From: JAFEBO01 sp044221315
GTDB lineage: Bacteria > Planctomycetota > Phycisphaerae > Phycisphaerales > UBA1924
Assembly: GCA_044221315.1 (NCBI GenBank)
Contig: JBGAPK010000006.1
Coordinates: 1-64,000 of the forward strand
DNA: 64,000 nucleotides
Direction of reading: 5' to 3'
The position numbers and the translations under genes are program-made. The notes under the pieces were generated by a model. It was not told the origin of the DNA. It saw only the letters and a list, made by a program, of their open reading frames with translations, and did no database searches. Positions 1 through 7,661 of this stretch are shown here, one piece after another (the first letter of the stretch is position 1; the number at the start of each line of letters is the position of its first letter).

Positions 1-34
1 GGGGAGGAGAAGTGCGCGTGCGTTGGTGTTGGGG

Positions 35-79
35 CGATGCGTGGCATCGCGATGCGCGGTATCGCGATGCGCGGTGCCG
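35..79. repeat. Three tandem 15-bp repeats
   Basis: Three head-to-tail copies of a 15-base unit, cgatgcgyggyrycg, occupy positions 35-49, 50-64 and 65-79 with two or three changes between copies. They lie in the first ~230 bases, where I see no gene. A shorter echo (ggtgccgcggtg) follows. Function is unknown; this is most likely a local slippage repeat. Confidence 0.7.
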
Positions 80-236
80 CAATTTAAGGTGCCGCGGTGT
101 GTTGCGGCGCGAGTGCGGGTGGGCGGTAGGATGAGAATGGGTGCGTTGGTGAAATGGGTTGCGTGAGTTGTGTGAGTCTCATGGGACGCAGGGGACGCAT
201 GCGACTCATGAGACTTCTGCCGCGTTGTTGGTTTTG

Positions 237-1742
237 ATGAAGAGACGAATGCGCGGTGAAGCATCAAACTCTCGTGGGGCCTCGCGCGAGCTGCGGTGTC
301 CGCGGTGTGGGTATGACTTGTCGGGGATGGTGGGTGTTGGGCGCGGGGCGTCGGCGCGTGGTACGGACACGAAGGTGGCGTCTCCGGGACCCCCTCCGTC
401 ATCGCTCCGCCAAGCCTGTGCGATGCCACCTCCCCCGTTGGGAACGGGGGAGGAGCAATTCAGAGACGCGACGCACGCACACGGACTTCGTGTGGCTGAT
501 GCCGGTTCGATCGCGGAAGGGCCGGTCACTTCGTTCGCGGCTCGTCAAGAACGCGAAGAAAGTGATCGACACGAAGGCGGTGTTGAGAGCGATTCAGAGA
601 TCACCCTTCCCCCAACCCCTCCCCTCAGGGGAGGGGCTTCGGAGCAATCGCGTGAGAGTCCGCTTGAGGCCGCTTCGGAGAACCCACCCCCAACCCTCGA
701 TCCCATCGGGGAGGGGGCTTCAGAAACGGCCCGCGTTTGGACGAACGATCGGTGTCCGCTGCGTGGCGTGTGTTCGGAGTGCGGGCTCTTGTTTGCGTGG
801 GCGGATGTGTTTGTGCCGCCGCGGTGTGTGGGGTTGGTCGAGCATGCGCGCGGGGTGCGGCGGTGGGTGTCGTGGGGACTCCGGACATTTCTTGGTGTGT
901 GGAGGCCGCGGCAATTTTGGACGCGGGTGAAGCTCGAACATCCGGTGCGGCTGTGGCGTGCGGCGGTGTGGTTGCTTTGCGTGGTGGTGCTTGGGTATGT
1001 GGCTGTGCCGCTGGTGTGGCGGGGGACGGGGCTGGTGATTTATTTTGTGTTTGGTGTGCCGCGGGTTGTGACGGCGGCGAAGGAGTGGGAGTGGCTGTCG
1101 TCGATGCAGTGGCTTGGGTGGGGCTTTCCGAAATACTGGTATGTGCTGGGGCGCGACGGATATTCGGATCGTGAGGCGTTGACGTATGTGTGGAACCGGA
1201 TCGCGGACATGCATTATCCGTGGTGGTTCCTGCCGCTGGCGGCGATGTGCTCGGTGAGTCCGGCGATGTTTACGTTGGCGCCGTGGACGCGGGCGCGTGC
1301 GAAGGTGGAGTTGCGGCACGTGGGACGCTGGTGGTTGTACGGGCAGGGGTGGGTCGTCGTGATGTTTGCGTGGATGATCGCGGTGAGCGTGTTGACGGCG
1401 GTGCAGGAGCAGGCGAGCAGCGCGCTTGGGCCGCTCATGCTGGGAGTTTCGTCTTCTGTTGCGGTGCCGGCGCCGGGGCTTGTGTTGGTCCCGAGAGCGT
1501 TCTATTGGTACGACCAGCTGAGTTACGCGGCGTTTCCGATGCGCTCGGAAGTGATGATGCCGCTGGCTTGGTTTGGGTGGCTGTGCTGGTGGAATTGGAA
1601 TGCGCTGAAGCGCGGGATGAGGCTGGAGGGGATTGCCTTTGGGGTGTGGTGGGTGTTGATGGTGCCGACGGTTTTGGTGGGAGTTCTTGTTGCGGTGATG
1701 GGGGTGTTTGTGTTGGGGATTCTGGTGCCGGGGGTGGGGTGA
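237..1742 (+). CDS. Multi-pass membrane protein with a repeat-interrupted zinc ribbon
   Basis: A 501-residue protein. An N-terminal zinc ribbon is followed by about six or seven hydrophobic membrane segments from residue ~230 to the end, rich in Trp and Val. The ribbon's first knuckle is C21-P-R-C24-G-Y-D-L; the second is C179-S-E-C182-G, with a further Cys at 173. Related proteins normally have 10-20 residues between the knuckles, but here about 140 intervene, and that stretch is coded by three palindromic repeats (386-453, 603-643, 681-723). ATG 237 is chosen because it directly precedes the ribbon; a TTG at 159 would add 26 low-complexity residues. The family occurs throughout this window (see 28095 and 60937) and its function is unknown. 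The membrane domain looks intact, so the gene may still be expressed. Confidence 0.7.
   Translation: MKRRMRGEASNSRGASRELRCPRCGYDLSGMVGVGRGASARGTDTKVASPGPPPSSLRQACAMPPPPLGTGEEQFRDATHAHGLRVADAGSIAEGPVTSFAARQEREESDRHEGGVESDSEITLPPTPPLRGGASEQSRESPLEAASENPPPTLDPIGEGASETARVWTNDRCPLRGVCSECGLLFAWADVFVPPRCVGLVEHARGVRRWVSWGLRTFLGVWRPRQFWTRVKLEHPVRLWRAAVWLLCVVVLGYVAVPLVWRGTGLVIYFVFGVPRVVTAAKEWEWLSSMQWLGWGFPKYWYVLGRDGYSDREALTYVWNRIADMHYPWWFLPLAAMCSVSPAMFTLAPWTRARAKVELRHVGRWWLYGQGWVVVMFAWMIAVSVLTAVQEQASSALGPLMLGVSSSVAVPAPGLVLVPRAFYWYDQLSYAAFPMRSEVMMPLAWFGWLCWWNWNALKRGMRLEGIAFGVWWVLMVPTVLVGVLVAVMGVFVLGILVPGVG
386..453 (+). repeat. Type A palindromic element inside the gene at 237
   Basis: Type A is a ~68-base element with two hairpins: a tcatcgc...gcgatga stem, then a cctcccccgttg/caacgggggagg stem. 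This copy is slightly diverged (gcgatgc instead of gcgatga) and is read through in frame by the surrounding gene. Confidence 0.85.
603..643 (+). repeat. Type B palindromic element inside the gene at 237
   Basis: Type B is a ~40-base element of the form ccttcccccaacccc + cctcccct/aggggagg + cttc, forming a strong G/C hairpin. It is in frame within the coding region and encodes a Pro-rich then Gly-rich stretch (LPPTPPLRGGASE). Confidence 0.85.
681..723 (+). repeat. Diverged type B element inside the gene at 237
   Basis: A second B-like element (cacccccaaccctcgatccc, then atcggggagggggcttc) lies 38 bases after the first, in frame, immediately before the second zinc knuckle. Its central stem has drifted (ctcgatcccatcggggag). 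Confidence 0.75.
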
Positions 1743-1751
1743 GGGGGAAAT

Positions 1752-1826
1752 GCAAAGCGGCAAATCGGCAAAGCGGCAAAGGGGAAGAAGAGCAGAGCAG
1801 CAGAGCAGCAGAGCAGCAGAGCAGCA
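1752..1826. repeat. Period-8 microsatellite upstream of queD
   Basis: Two runs of 8-base units: gcggcaaa-like (1752-1783), then gcagagca (1791-1826). The same two unit types recur at about 12670, 49108, 49265, 57780 and 60814, always between genes, so this is a dispersed family and not a one-off tract. Confidence 0.8.
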
Positions 1827-1885
1827 GATGGATGAAATGCGGCACGGCCGGGAAGCGCGTGGAGGTGCGCCCGCTAGGATCGCCA

Positions 1886-2239
1886 ATGGTGATTTTTCGG
1901 GAGTTTTCGTTTGAGGCGGCGCACTGGCTGCCGAAGGTTGGGCCGGAGCACAAATGCGCGCGGATGCACGGGCACTCGTACCGGTTCGTGGTGCACGTGC
2001 GCGGGGCGATCGACGACGTGGGCTGGGTGATGGACTTCGCGGAGATGCGGAAGATCGTCGATCCGGTGGTGGAGGAACTCGATCACCGGTGCCTGAACGA
2101 GGTGCCGGGCCTGGAAAATCCGACGGCCGAGCGGATCACGAAGTGGTTGTGGGAGAGGCTGAAGCCGCGGCTGACGGGGATGGTGAAGATCGAACTGCAC
2201 GAGACGAAAAAGTGCGGGTGTGTGTATGAGGGGGAGTGA
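1886..2239 (+). CDS. queD: 6-carboxy-5,6,7,8-tetrahydropterin synthase (QueD/PTPS family)
   Basis: A 117-residue protein, the normal length for bacterial QueD, which converts dihydroneopterin triphosphate to carboxytetrahydropterin in queuosine precursor synthesis (cytosolic, Zn-dependent). Visible signatures: zinc ligands H13 (FEAAHW), H28 and H30 (MHGHSY); the catalytic Cys C24 four residues before H28; the LDHRCLN motif with the catalytic His/Asp; the ENPTAE segment; and the C-terminal IELHET substrate-binding Glu. ATG 1886 gives exactly the family's N-terminus (MVIFREFSFEAAHW). The frame is open far upstream, but that part is low-complexity and contains the microsatellite. No other queuosine genes are adjacent. 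Family assignment is secure; PTPS subfamily assignment is by motif only. Confidence 0.92.
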   Translation: MVIFREFSFEAAHWLPKVGPEHKCARMHGHSYRFVVHVRGAIDDVGWVMDFAEMRKIVDPVVEELDHRCLNEVPGLENPTAERITKWLWERLKPRLTGMVKIELHETKKCGCVYEGE

Positions 2240-2366
2240 AGCAAGAGCGCGGAGCGGCGGGGGCGGAGGGGTGCGGAGAAGGGCGTTTGACTCAAAGGGC
2301 TCGAAGAGGGAAAGAGCGTGGCGGGTGCGTGTGGGTCAAGTTTTTCGGGCGCGTTGGCTGCGTTCG

Positions 2367-2420
2367 AAACCCCCTCCGGCCGCTGGTGCGGCCACCTCCC
2401 CCTTTGGCAAAGGGGGAGGA
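2367..2420 (+). repeat. Type A element, cggccgc variant
   Basis: An intergenic copy with the outer stem ggccgctggtgcggcc replacing tcatcgc...gcgatga, followed by the conserved cctcccccttt/aaagggggagg hairpin. The same variant (reverse orientation) lies at 52378. The stem arms have changed in a compensating way, as expected if the hairpin matters. Confidence 0.8.
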
Positions 2421-2509
2421 CGATTGGAAATGCGAATTGCGGCTTTTGGTTTCGGGAAAGCCTGAGATTGCATGCGGGAGGGGTGTGGGTGTACCTGTAG
2501 ACTTCGGGC

Positions 2510-3865
2510 ATGAATATTCGTTTTGGAAGCGGGATGTTGTTGGCGGCGGGGATTGCGATGCACGCCGGGGCGGAATTGCCGCGGCATCTGGATTGGGTGG
2601 TGATCTCGCGGTCGCAGGGGACGATGTTTGCGGTGGATCCTGCGACGGGGCTGATTCGCTCGATCGTCACGGGGCCGGACCTGCGCGTCGCGGGCAAGCC
2701 GGTGCGCGGAACGGGCACTCTCCTGGCCGGGGCGCTCAGCGGCGACATCGGGACTTCGGTGGACGGGCGGATCTATTGGAAACTGGCGCCGACGACCACG
2801 ACCTGGGCGACGTTTCAGATAGAGGCGGCGACGGGCAATCGACTCGGGCTCTTCGGCTCCGGGGCGGCGGCGCACGATGCGAGCGGGTCGCCGGTGATGC
2901 TGAATGCCAAGACGCTGCTCCTCGCGGCGGATGACTTCGATGCCACGAGCAATTCCAACGGGCGGGTGCTGAGTTATGCGCTGCCGGCGGGGCCGACGAC
3001 GGTTCTCTCGGGTGACCTCGTTGGCGACGGGCCGCGGACGCTGCTGGCGCGGAGCATGACGCTCAGCGATAATCACACGGCGTACGTGGCGGAGGTCGGT
3101 GCCTTGGGGGGCAACACGGGCGGCGCCGGAGTGTTCAGGATCGATCTGGCGACCGGCGCGCGGACGTATATCTCGAGGCTGACGCTCCAGACGATCTTCC
3201 GTAAAACGGTGACGGGGGGCGTGCTCTCCGTCGCGTCCACGCAGCTCACGCGCGGCACGGGGCCGGTGTGCAACGGGCAGGTGCGGTCGATCCTCTACCG
3301 CGAAGGGAAGCTGTACGCGAGCTTGTCCTCGCAGAAGGCGGACCAGAGCTTTGTGAGCGGGATTGTCGAGATCGATCCGGCGACGGGGAACCGGACGCTG
3401 CTTGTCGGCACGGCGATCGCGGAGAACGGGGCGTCGTATGTGACTGCCGCGGCATCGAACCCGGGGGCGCCGTCGTTTGATTCACCGAGCGGGCTGACGG
3501 CGCTCGCGGATCACTCGATCGTGTTCACGAGCCTCTTCACGTACAACACGGTGCTGAGGCTGAAGCCCGAGACGCGGGAGTTGACGCTTGCCGCGGACTT
3601 GGGCCCGCAGGTGACGGCGGACGTGCGCGGCACGATGCTTTTCACGAGCATGGCGCAGTTCCTGAACTGCGCGGGCGATCTGAACCGTGACGGCGTGGTG
3701 GATGATGCGGACTTTGTGCTGTTCGTGGCGGAGTACGACATCCTGGACTGCGCGGACGGGGCGATCCCGGTCGGGTGCCCGGGGGATCTGAACGGGGATC
3801 TGGTTGTGGATGATGGGGATTTTTCGGTGTTTGTGGTGGGGTATGACGGGTTGGTTTGTGGGTAA
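2510..3865 (+). CDS. Secreted beta-propeller-like protein with dockerin-like tail
   Basis: A 451-residue exported protein. Residues 1-21 form a Sec signal peptide ending MHAGA. The body (22-385) has short repeated beta-type blocks built around phrases such as VDPATGL and IDPATGNRTLLVG, suggesting a propeller of variable repeats. The last ~60 residues are two EF-hand-like loops, DLNRDGVVDDADF and DLNGDLVVDDGDF, each followed by a hydrophobic helix and a Cys, ending CG. This is the first of fifteen such tails in the window. The start is the only Met before the signal peptide; its ribosome-binding site is weak. No enzyme motif is recognised; the role is presumably extracellular or cell-surface. 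Confidence 0.75.
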   Translation: MNIRFGSGMLLAAGIAMHAGAELPRHLDWVVISRSQGTMFAVDPATGLIRSIVTGPDLRVAGKPVRGTGTLLAGALSGDIGTSVDGRIYWKLAPTTTTWATFQIEAATGNRLGLFGSGAAAHDASGSPVMLNAKTLLLAADDFDATSNSNGRVLSYALPAGPTTVLSGDLVGDGPRTLLARSMTLSDNHTAYVAEVGALGGNTGGAGVFRIDLATGARTYISRLTLQTIFRKTVTGGVLSVASTQLTRGTGPVCNGQVRSILYREGKLYASLSSQKADQSFVSGIVEIDPATGNRTLLVGTAIAENGASYVTAAASNPGAPSFDSPSGLTALADHSIVFTSLFTYNTVLRLKPETRELTLAADLGPQVTADVRGTMLFTSMAQFLNCAGDLNRDGVVDDADFVLFVAEYDILDCADGAIPVGCPGDLNGDLVVDDGDFSVFVVGYDGLVCG

Positions 3866-4074
3866 AGGTCGCGGACGCGCGAAGAACCGCGAAGCGGGAA
3901 CGGGATTCGCTCGCACTTCGGATGTAGTGGCGGCGTGCGAGTTTCCCGCCCGAATGTTTCGAGCGGTCGATTGGTTGGGCAGAGCATCGACGTGGGCCAA
4001 ACGGTGGATACTCTAAAAGCTGATCGTGATTTCTCGGCTTTCTCGGTTGGCAATCTCCGCATTGGAGAGATGTT

Positions 4075-5175
4075 TTGGCGAACGAAGCCATCGACACTTC
4101 GGACATTCTCGTGCGGCAGGCCGATGTTTATCTGCGCGAGATGATCAATTACTTCAGGGATACTGCCAACGCTGACCGTCGAATAGCAGAGCTTCATCGC
4201 CGGTTGCGCAACCTCTCGATTTTCGAACGGCAAGAGTTTGTTCAGTTAGTCCAGTCAGTTCATTCGTGTCCATGGAAGAGCTTTCCCAAAAAGAGCGTGA
4301 TCACGCCTCTTCTTGACTTGCCACAAACGCTGGGAAACACCAATCACCACGAAACTCTTCAGAAGGTGTTTCCGATGATGGTGGCCCGACAGTTTTTCTT
4401 GGCGGCCGGAGACTGTCGCCTCGATGTCGGGGTAACGCGCCCGTGGACTACTGACGTCGATGTAGTGGTGGTTCCTGGTGATCGGGCTGTAATCGGATTT
4501 CAGTGCACGAGCCTCTTGGATCGTCGCAGCGGCATCGTGGAGCCGTGTCTCGCGATTCAATGCAAGGCAATCAAGAGCGCAACGAACATGAAAAAGAGCG
4601 TTGCGAAGGCGGTAGATCAGCTTCTGGCCACGGAAGGAGGATTGGTCGCCCTTGATATTTCGGCGTATATGGAAAAGGTCCGGGAAAACTTCGAAGAACT
4701 AACTCCCAAAGATTTCGACGAGGTGTGCAGCCGGTTGCTGGGCGTGTTCCACTCGAAGTGCGGGGAAATGATTGCCGCACGAGGCAAGGACGCGCAGCGT
4801 GTGGCGGGCGTATTGACGCGCGGTTACTTGTGCCAGAAACCACGGACTGCGGATGGCAACCTGCAATATGTCACGTACCCACGATTTCTTAAGTGGATCG
4901 TGGGCGTGAATCCATATTTCACATCGCCCAAGGCGCTCCCATCCTTTGATCCGCGTCGCTTCTATTCGTTTCTGAGTAAGGCGGTCGAGTCGGATTCGTT
5001 TTTTAGCTGGGGTGGTGGATTGCTCAAGAACTGCGTGCAAGTCCGGGAATCGCAGGAATTCAAGTTGGTCATCGACGACAATTTTCGGCTTGTATCAGCG
5101 GACGTCATCGACAGAGCGCCGGGTCCTAGAGATGAAGGCAAGGGAGCCCCCGAGGCGAATCCTCGGATGCAATGA
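4075..5175 (+). CDS. Hypothetical protein, possible PD-(D/E)xK-like nuclease
   Basis: A 366-residue protein starting at TTG 4075, preceded by a clear GGAGAG ribosome-binding site six bases upstream. It has no signal peptide or membrane segment. The N-terminal ~60 residues look helical. The middle has a pattern reminiscent of restriction-nuclease folds: D127-V-D129-VVVV, then a strand, then I161-Q162-C-K164-A followed by a helix (KAVDQLL). This would be a variant (D)...QxK site, and the resemblance is an inference. The gene stands out by being markedly lower in GC than its neighbours (around half G+C by eye against about two thirds), suggesting recent acquisition. An HNH endonuclease gene and an HNH remnant follow immediately. 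I do not recognise a named family. Confidence 0.6.
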   Translation: MANEAIDTSDILVRQADVYLREMINYFRDTANADRRIAELHRRLRNLSIFERQEFVQLVQSVHSCPWKSFPKKSVITPLLDLPQTLGNTNHHETLQKVFPMMVARQFFLAAGDCRLDVGVTRPWTTDVDVVVVPGDRAVIGFQCTSLLDRRSGIVEPCLAIQCKAIKSATNMKKSVAKAVDQLLATEGGLVALDISAYMEKVRENFEELTPKDFDEVCSRLLGVFHSKCGEMIAARGKDAQRVAGVLTRGYLCQKPRTADGNLQYVTYPRFLKWIVGVNPYFTSPKALPSFDPRRFYSFLSKAVESDSFFSWGGGLLKNCVQVRESQEFKLVIDDNFRLVSADVIDRAPGPRDEGKGAPEANPRMQ

Positions 5176-5239
5176 TTTCATGTGGTAGGGAAAGAAGGGC
5201 GGGGGCAATCGACGTGGGGTCGCCGCAAGTGGCGTACGG

Positions 5240-5419
5240 TCAATCCCCCCGCATCATCGACGCCGTCGCCGCAAACACAAGCGGTCCGAGCAGTGGCCCC
5301 AGCGACAGGATTCTGTCCGACTTCTCGAGATTGTGCCGCGCACAGAGGAGTTTGACGTTGGCTTCGGTGGTGCTGGAGCCGCTGCAGGGGGCGTATGAGC
5401 CGAATGCAGAGTTGAATCA
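5240..5419 (-). pseudogene. HNH endonuclease C-terminal remnant
   Basis: Read leftward, this encodes about 60 residues including TTEANVKLLCARHNLEKSDR, the typical end of an HNH domain (N..LLC..HN..K.DR), then a hydrophobic tail and a TGA at 5240. Everything upstream of the domain is missing: the frame opens directly after an in-frame stop at the edge of a type B element (5420-5459). It is therefore a truncated gene cut next to a repeat. It is not homologous over its length to the intact HNH gene at 5504, which has a different HNH subtype. Confidence 0.65.
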
Positions 5420-5459
5420 AACCCACCCCCAACCCCCTCCCTCGGGGAGGGGGCTTCTG
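5420..5459 (+). repeat. Type B element at the break of the HNH remnant
   Basis: A copy of cccccaaccccctccctc/ggggagggggcttc. It abuts the truncated end of the HNH fragment, which makes it a candidate for the sequence involved in the rearrangement. Confidence 0.85.
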
Positions 5460-5503
5460 CATGAGCACGCTTGGCGTTCGGGGACGGCCGGTATTCTGAT
5501 GTC

Positions 5504-6274
5504 ATGGCTCACTCCGCCTGGACTCGCGATCAACTTCTCAAAGTTCTGGCCCTCTACTGCCAGATTCCTTTCGGCGCCATGCACGCCCGCAAGGCCGAGG
5601 TGATCGGCGTCGCGGCAGAGATCGGGCGGACGGCGGGTGCGGTCGCGCTCAAGCTGGTGAACTTCGCAAGCATGGATCCGGAGTTGGCGGCGCGGGGAAT
5701 CAAGGGGATGGGGAACGCGTCGGAAGCGGATCGGAAGATTTGGGCGGAGTTCTATGGGAAGTGGGATGTGCTTTCGGAACAGGTTGCGATTGAGGCGGCA
5801 GTGCGGGATGAAATCGGAGCGCTGGATGTTTTCGCAGGACGGGGCGTGCCGTCGCCGAAGCAGATTCAGACCGAAGTTATGAAATTGGTGGCGCAGCGGC
5901 GGGGACAGGCGTTCTTTCGGGCGGCGGTGCTTGCCGCGAACGAGGAGAAGTGCTGCATCACGGGGATTGCGAGCCCGGAGTTGCTGCGGGCGAGTCACAT
6001 CGTGCCGTGGAGCAAGAACGAAGCGCTGCGGCTTGAGCCGCGGAACGGACTGTGCTTGAACGCGCTGCACGATGCGGCGTTTGATCGCGGGTTGATCACG
6101 CTGTCGGAGAAATGCGAAGTGCGGGTGGCGAAGAAGTTGAAGAAGAGGATGCCACGGGAGGTTTGGGAGGGGATGTTTGAGGTGCACGAGGGAAGGGAAG
6201 TGAAGATGCCGGAGCGGTTTCGGCCGGAGCGCGAGTATCTGACGTATCACCGCGAGCGGGTGTTTTGCGGGTGA
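5504..6274 (+). CDS. HNH endonuclease (COG3440-like putative restriction endonuclease)
   Basis: A 256-residue protein. The N-terminal half (about 1-110) is helical and resembles the DNA-binding region of this family. The C-terminal HNH domain reads CC(150-151)ITG, LLRASH165IVPW, N181GLCLNALH189DAAFDRGLIT, which matches the C-TG...SHI.PW...NG..L....D.AFD.GL pattern of predicted restriction-type HNH endonucleases. ATG 5504 is preferred because the upstream in-frame residues are coded by spacer and repeat sequence. No methyltransferase is adjacent, so a classical restriction-modification pair is not visible. Together with the preceding nuclease-like gene and the broken HNH remnant, it forms a small nuclease-rich islet. 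Confidence 0.85.
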   Translation: MAHSAWTRDQLLKVLALYCQIPFGAMHARKAEVIGVAAEIGRTAGAVALKLVNFASMDPELAARGIKGMGNASEADRKIWAEFYGKWDVLSEQVAIEAAVRDEIGALDVFAGRGVPSPKQIQTEVMKLVAQRRGQAFFRAAVLAANEEKCCITGIASPELLRASHIVPWSKNEALRLEPRNGLCLNALHDAAFDRGLITLSEKCEVRVAKKLKKRMPREVWEGMFEVHEGREVKMPERFRPEREYLTYHRERVFCG

Positions 6275-6395
6275 GGCGGAGATGCTTGATTTGTGTCCGC
6301 CGCGGCGGACAGGGATGCAGGAAGCAGGATGTTGGATGACACATCGGACTCAGTGACTCACCCGCCTGCGGCCTCCTATTTGGGAGGGGAAGATC

Positions 6396-6435
6396 TCCCT
6401 TCCCCCAACCCCTTCCCTCAGGGAAGGGGCTTCGG
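6396..6435 (+). repeat. Type B element
   Basis: Intergenic copy (ccttcccccaaccccttccctcagggaaggggcttcgg) between the converging HNH gene and the gene at 6506. The stem is cccttccct/agggaaggg, a compensated variant of the usual stem. Confidence 0.85.
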
Positions 6436-6443
6436 AAAAGGAC

Positions 6444-6468
6444 ACCGACCTTGCGGGGCAAGGTCGGT
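6444..6468. terminator. Perfect hairpin between convergent genes
   Basis: An 11-base-pair perfect inverted repeat accgaccttgc / gcaaggtcggt with a 3-base loop sits between two converging genes. There is no T-run on either side, so it may be a bidirectional hairpin terminator or simply a palindrome. Confidence 0.45.
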
Positions 6469-6505
6469 GGAACGGATCGCTTGAGTTGAGATCGACGCTG
6501 GCGAA

Positions 6506-7381
6506 TCAGGCGCGGCGGCGGCGGGTTGCGATCAGGCCTGATGCGGCGAGCAAGAGGCCGGCGCCGGGGGCGGGGATGTCTTGGATGTCCATGCCGTGCT
6601 GGATATCAACGAACGTGCCGGACCAGAGGTGGCCGGTGACCGAGCCGGGGCCGGAGCCTGCGCCGACCATGATGTCGCCCTTGGGGGCGAAGACGGTGCC
6701 CTGCCAGAAGGTGCCGCCGCCGGACTTGAAGGCGTTGAGATTGCCGGTGGTGGTGAAGGCGGTCTCGAGATAGAAGTTATTGGCGTTGCCGTTGTTGATG
6801 ACCACGGTGCAGCCGCCGAAGTTGACCTGGCCGACGACGAAGATGCGGACGAGGCCGTTGTTGGCGTTGACGGTGAGGTTGAGGCCGTTGCCGGAAGTGA
6901 GACCGGCAAAGTAGTAATCGCCAGCGCCATTGATATTGAGGTGAGCAGCGCCGCCGAGCTGGGCGGTGCCGTAGGAGCCGGGGGTGAAGTTGAGCGTGCC
7001 GCCGTTGGCGACGGAGAAGTTGGTGACGCCGGCGGAGAAGACCGAGGCGCTCGGGAGAGCGGGAAGACTCGGGTTGGCGGCGGTGCGGGAGGTCCAGGTT
7101 GTGCCGGAGCCGTGGGTAAACGAGCCGGGATTGGTGATGTTCCCGTTGATCGTGACGCCGTTGGCGAGGGCGACGTTGCCCTTGCCTTCCATATTGCCGT
7201 TGAGGGCGGTGGCGCCGTTGAAGTCGATATTTCCGTAGGCGCCGATGCGTCCGTTGACGGTGGTGCCGACGCCGACGTGGATCCCGCCGCCGCTGAAGAC
7301 GACGTAGTCGTTGATGACGGAGGCGTGAGCGGACGACGCGACGACAATGCCGGCGAGGGCGAACAAGCGAGTGCTGGTCAT
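6506..7381 (-). CDS. Secreted beta-helix-like protein with PEP-CTERM-like anchor
   Basis: A 291-residue exported protein beginning MTSTRLFALAGIVVASSAHA, a signal peptide cleaved near residue 20. The body is Gly/Asn/Ala-rich with many short beta-type strands (INGNITNPGS, LNINGAGDYYFAGL), resembling ice-binding-like or bactofilin-like beta-helices. The C-terminus is IPAPGAGLLLAASGLIATRR followed by RRA: a Pro-rich motif, a hydrophobic helix and an Arg cluster, the layout of exosortase-type sorting signals. Start 7381 has a GAGAGAGA purine stretch upstream. An AT-rich patch at 7490-7512 may hold its promoter. The gene converges on the HNH gene. Most likely a surface protein; the precise role is unknown. 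Confidence 0.75.
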   Translation of the reverse strand: MTSTRLFALAGIVVASSAHASVINDYVVFSGGGIHVGVGTTVNGRIGAYGNIDFNGATALNGNMEGKGNVALANGVTINGNITNPGSFTHGSGTTWTSRTAANPSLPALPSASVFSAGVTNFSVANGGTLNFTPGSYGTAQLGGAAHLNINGAGDYYFAGLTSGNGLNLTVNANNGLVRIFVVGQVNFGGCTVVINNGNANNFYLETAFTTTGNLNAFKSGGGTFWQGTVFAPKGDIMVGAGSGPGSVTGHLWSGTFVDIQHGMDIQDIPAPGAGLLLAASGLIATRRRRA

Positions 7382-7546
7382 GATGTCTCTCTCCCAAACC
7401 CTATTGTGAAAGTCCGGCGGCCGCGGAAAGACCGGTCGGACTTGTACTGACAAAAGGATAGAGAAATTGCGGGGTGGCGGCAAGAGGGTGCATCATATTT
7501 ATTAGATAGGGTGAATGCCTCACGGGTGCGAGGGTTGCATGCGGGA

Positions 7547-7590
7547 AGAACCCGCTCCGGACGCTGTCGCGGCCGCCTCCCGGCAACTGA
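7547..7590 (+). repeat. Degenerate type A element
   Basis: gaacccgctccggacgctgtc ... ggccgcctcccggcaac is recognisable as a decayed type A copy; neither stem is intact. Confidence 0.55.
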
Positions 7591-7610
7591 AGAGAAATTG
7601 CATAGGAAGC

Positions 7611-7650
7611 GCCCTTCCCCCAACCCCCTCCCTCAGCGAGGGGGCTTCTG
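7611..7650 (+). repeat. Type B element
   Basis: Copy of cccttcccccaaccccctcc + ctcagcgagggggcttctg just beyond the 3' end of the anti-sigma-like gene. The loop carries a small change (ctcagcgag). Confidence 0.85.
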
Positions 7651-7661
7651 AGGCAGCCCTC

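Noticed and set aside
720..1886. Long open frame on the minus strand over the membrane-protein gene
   Set aside because: Arg/His/Pro-rich shadow of the GC-rich plus-strand gene. It shows no domain and covers the queD upstream region.
1190..2239. Long version of queD with ~230 extra N-terminal residues
   Set aside because: The extension overlaps the membrane-protein gene and the microsatellite; ATG 1886 gives the normal QueD length.
6581..7450. Plus-strand frame with repeated Asp/Val/Gly content over the gene at 6506
   Set aside because: Antisense shadow. The minus-strand frame has a signal peptide and C-terminal anchor.
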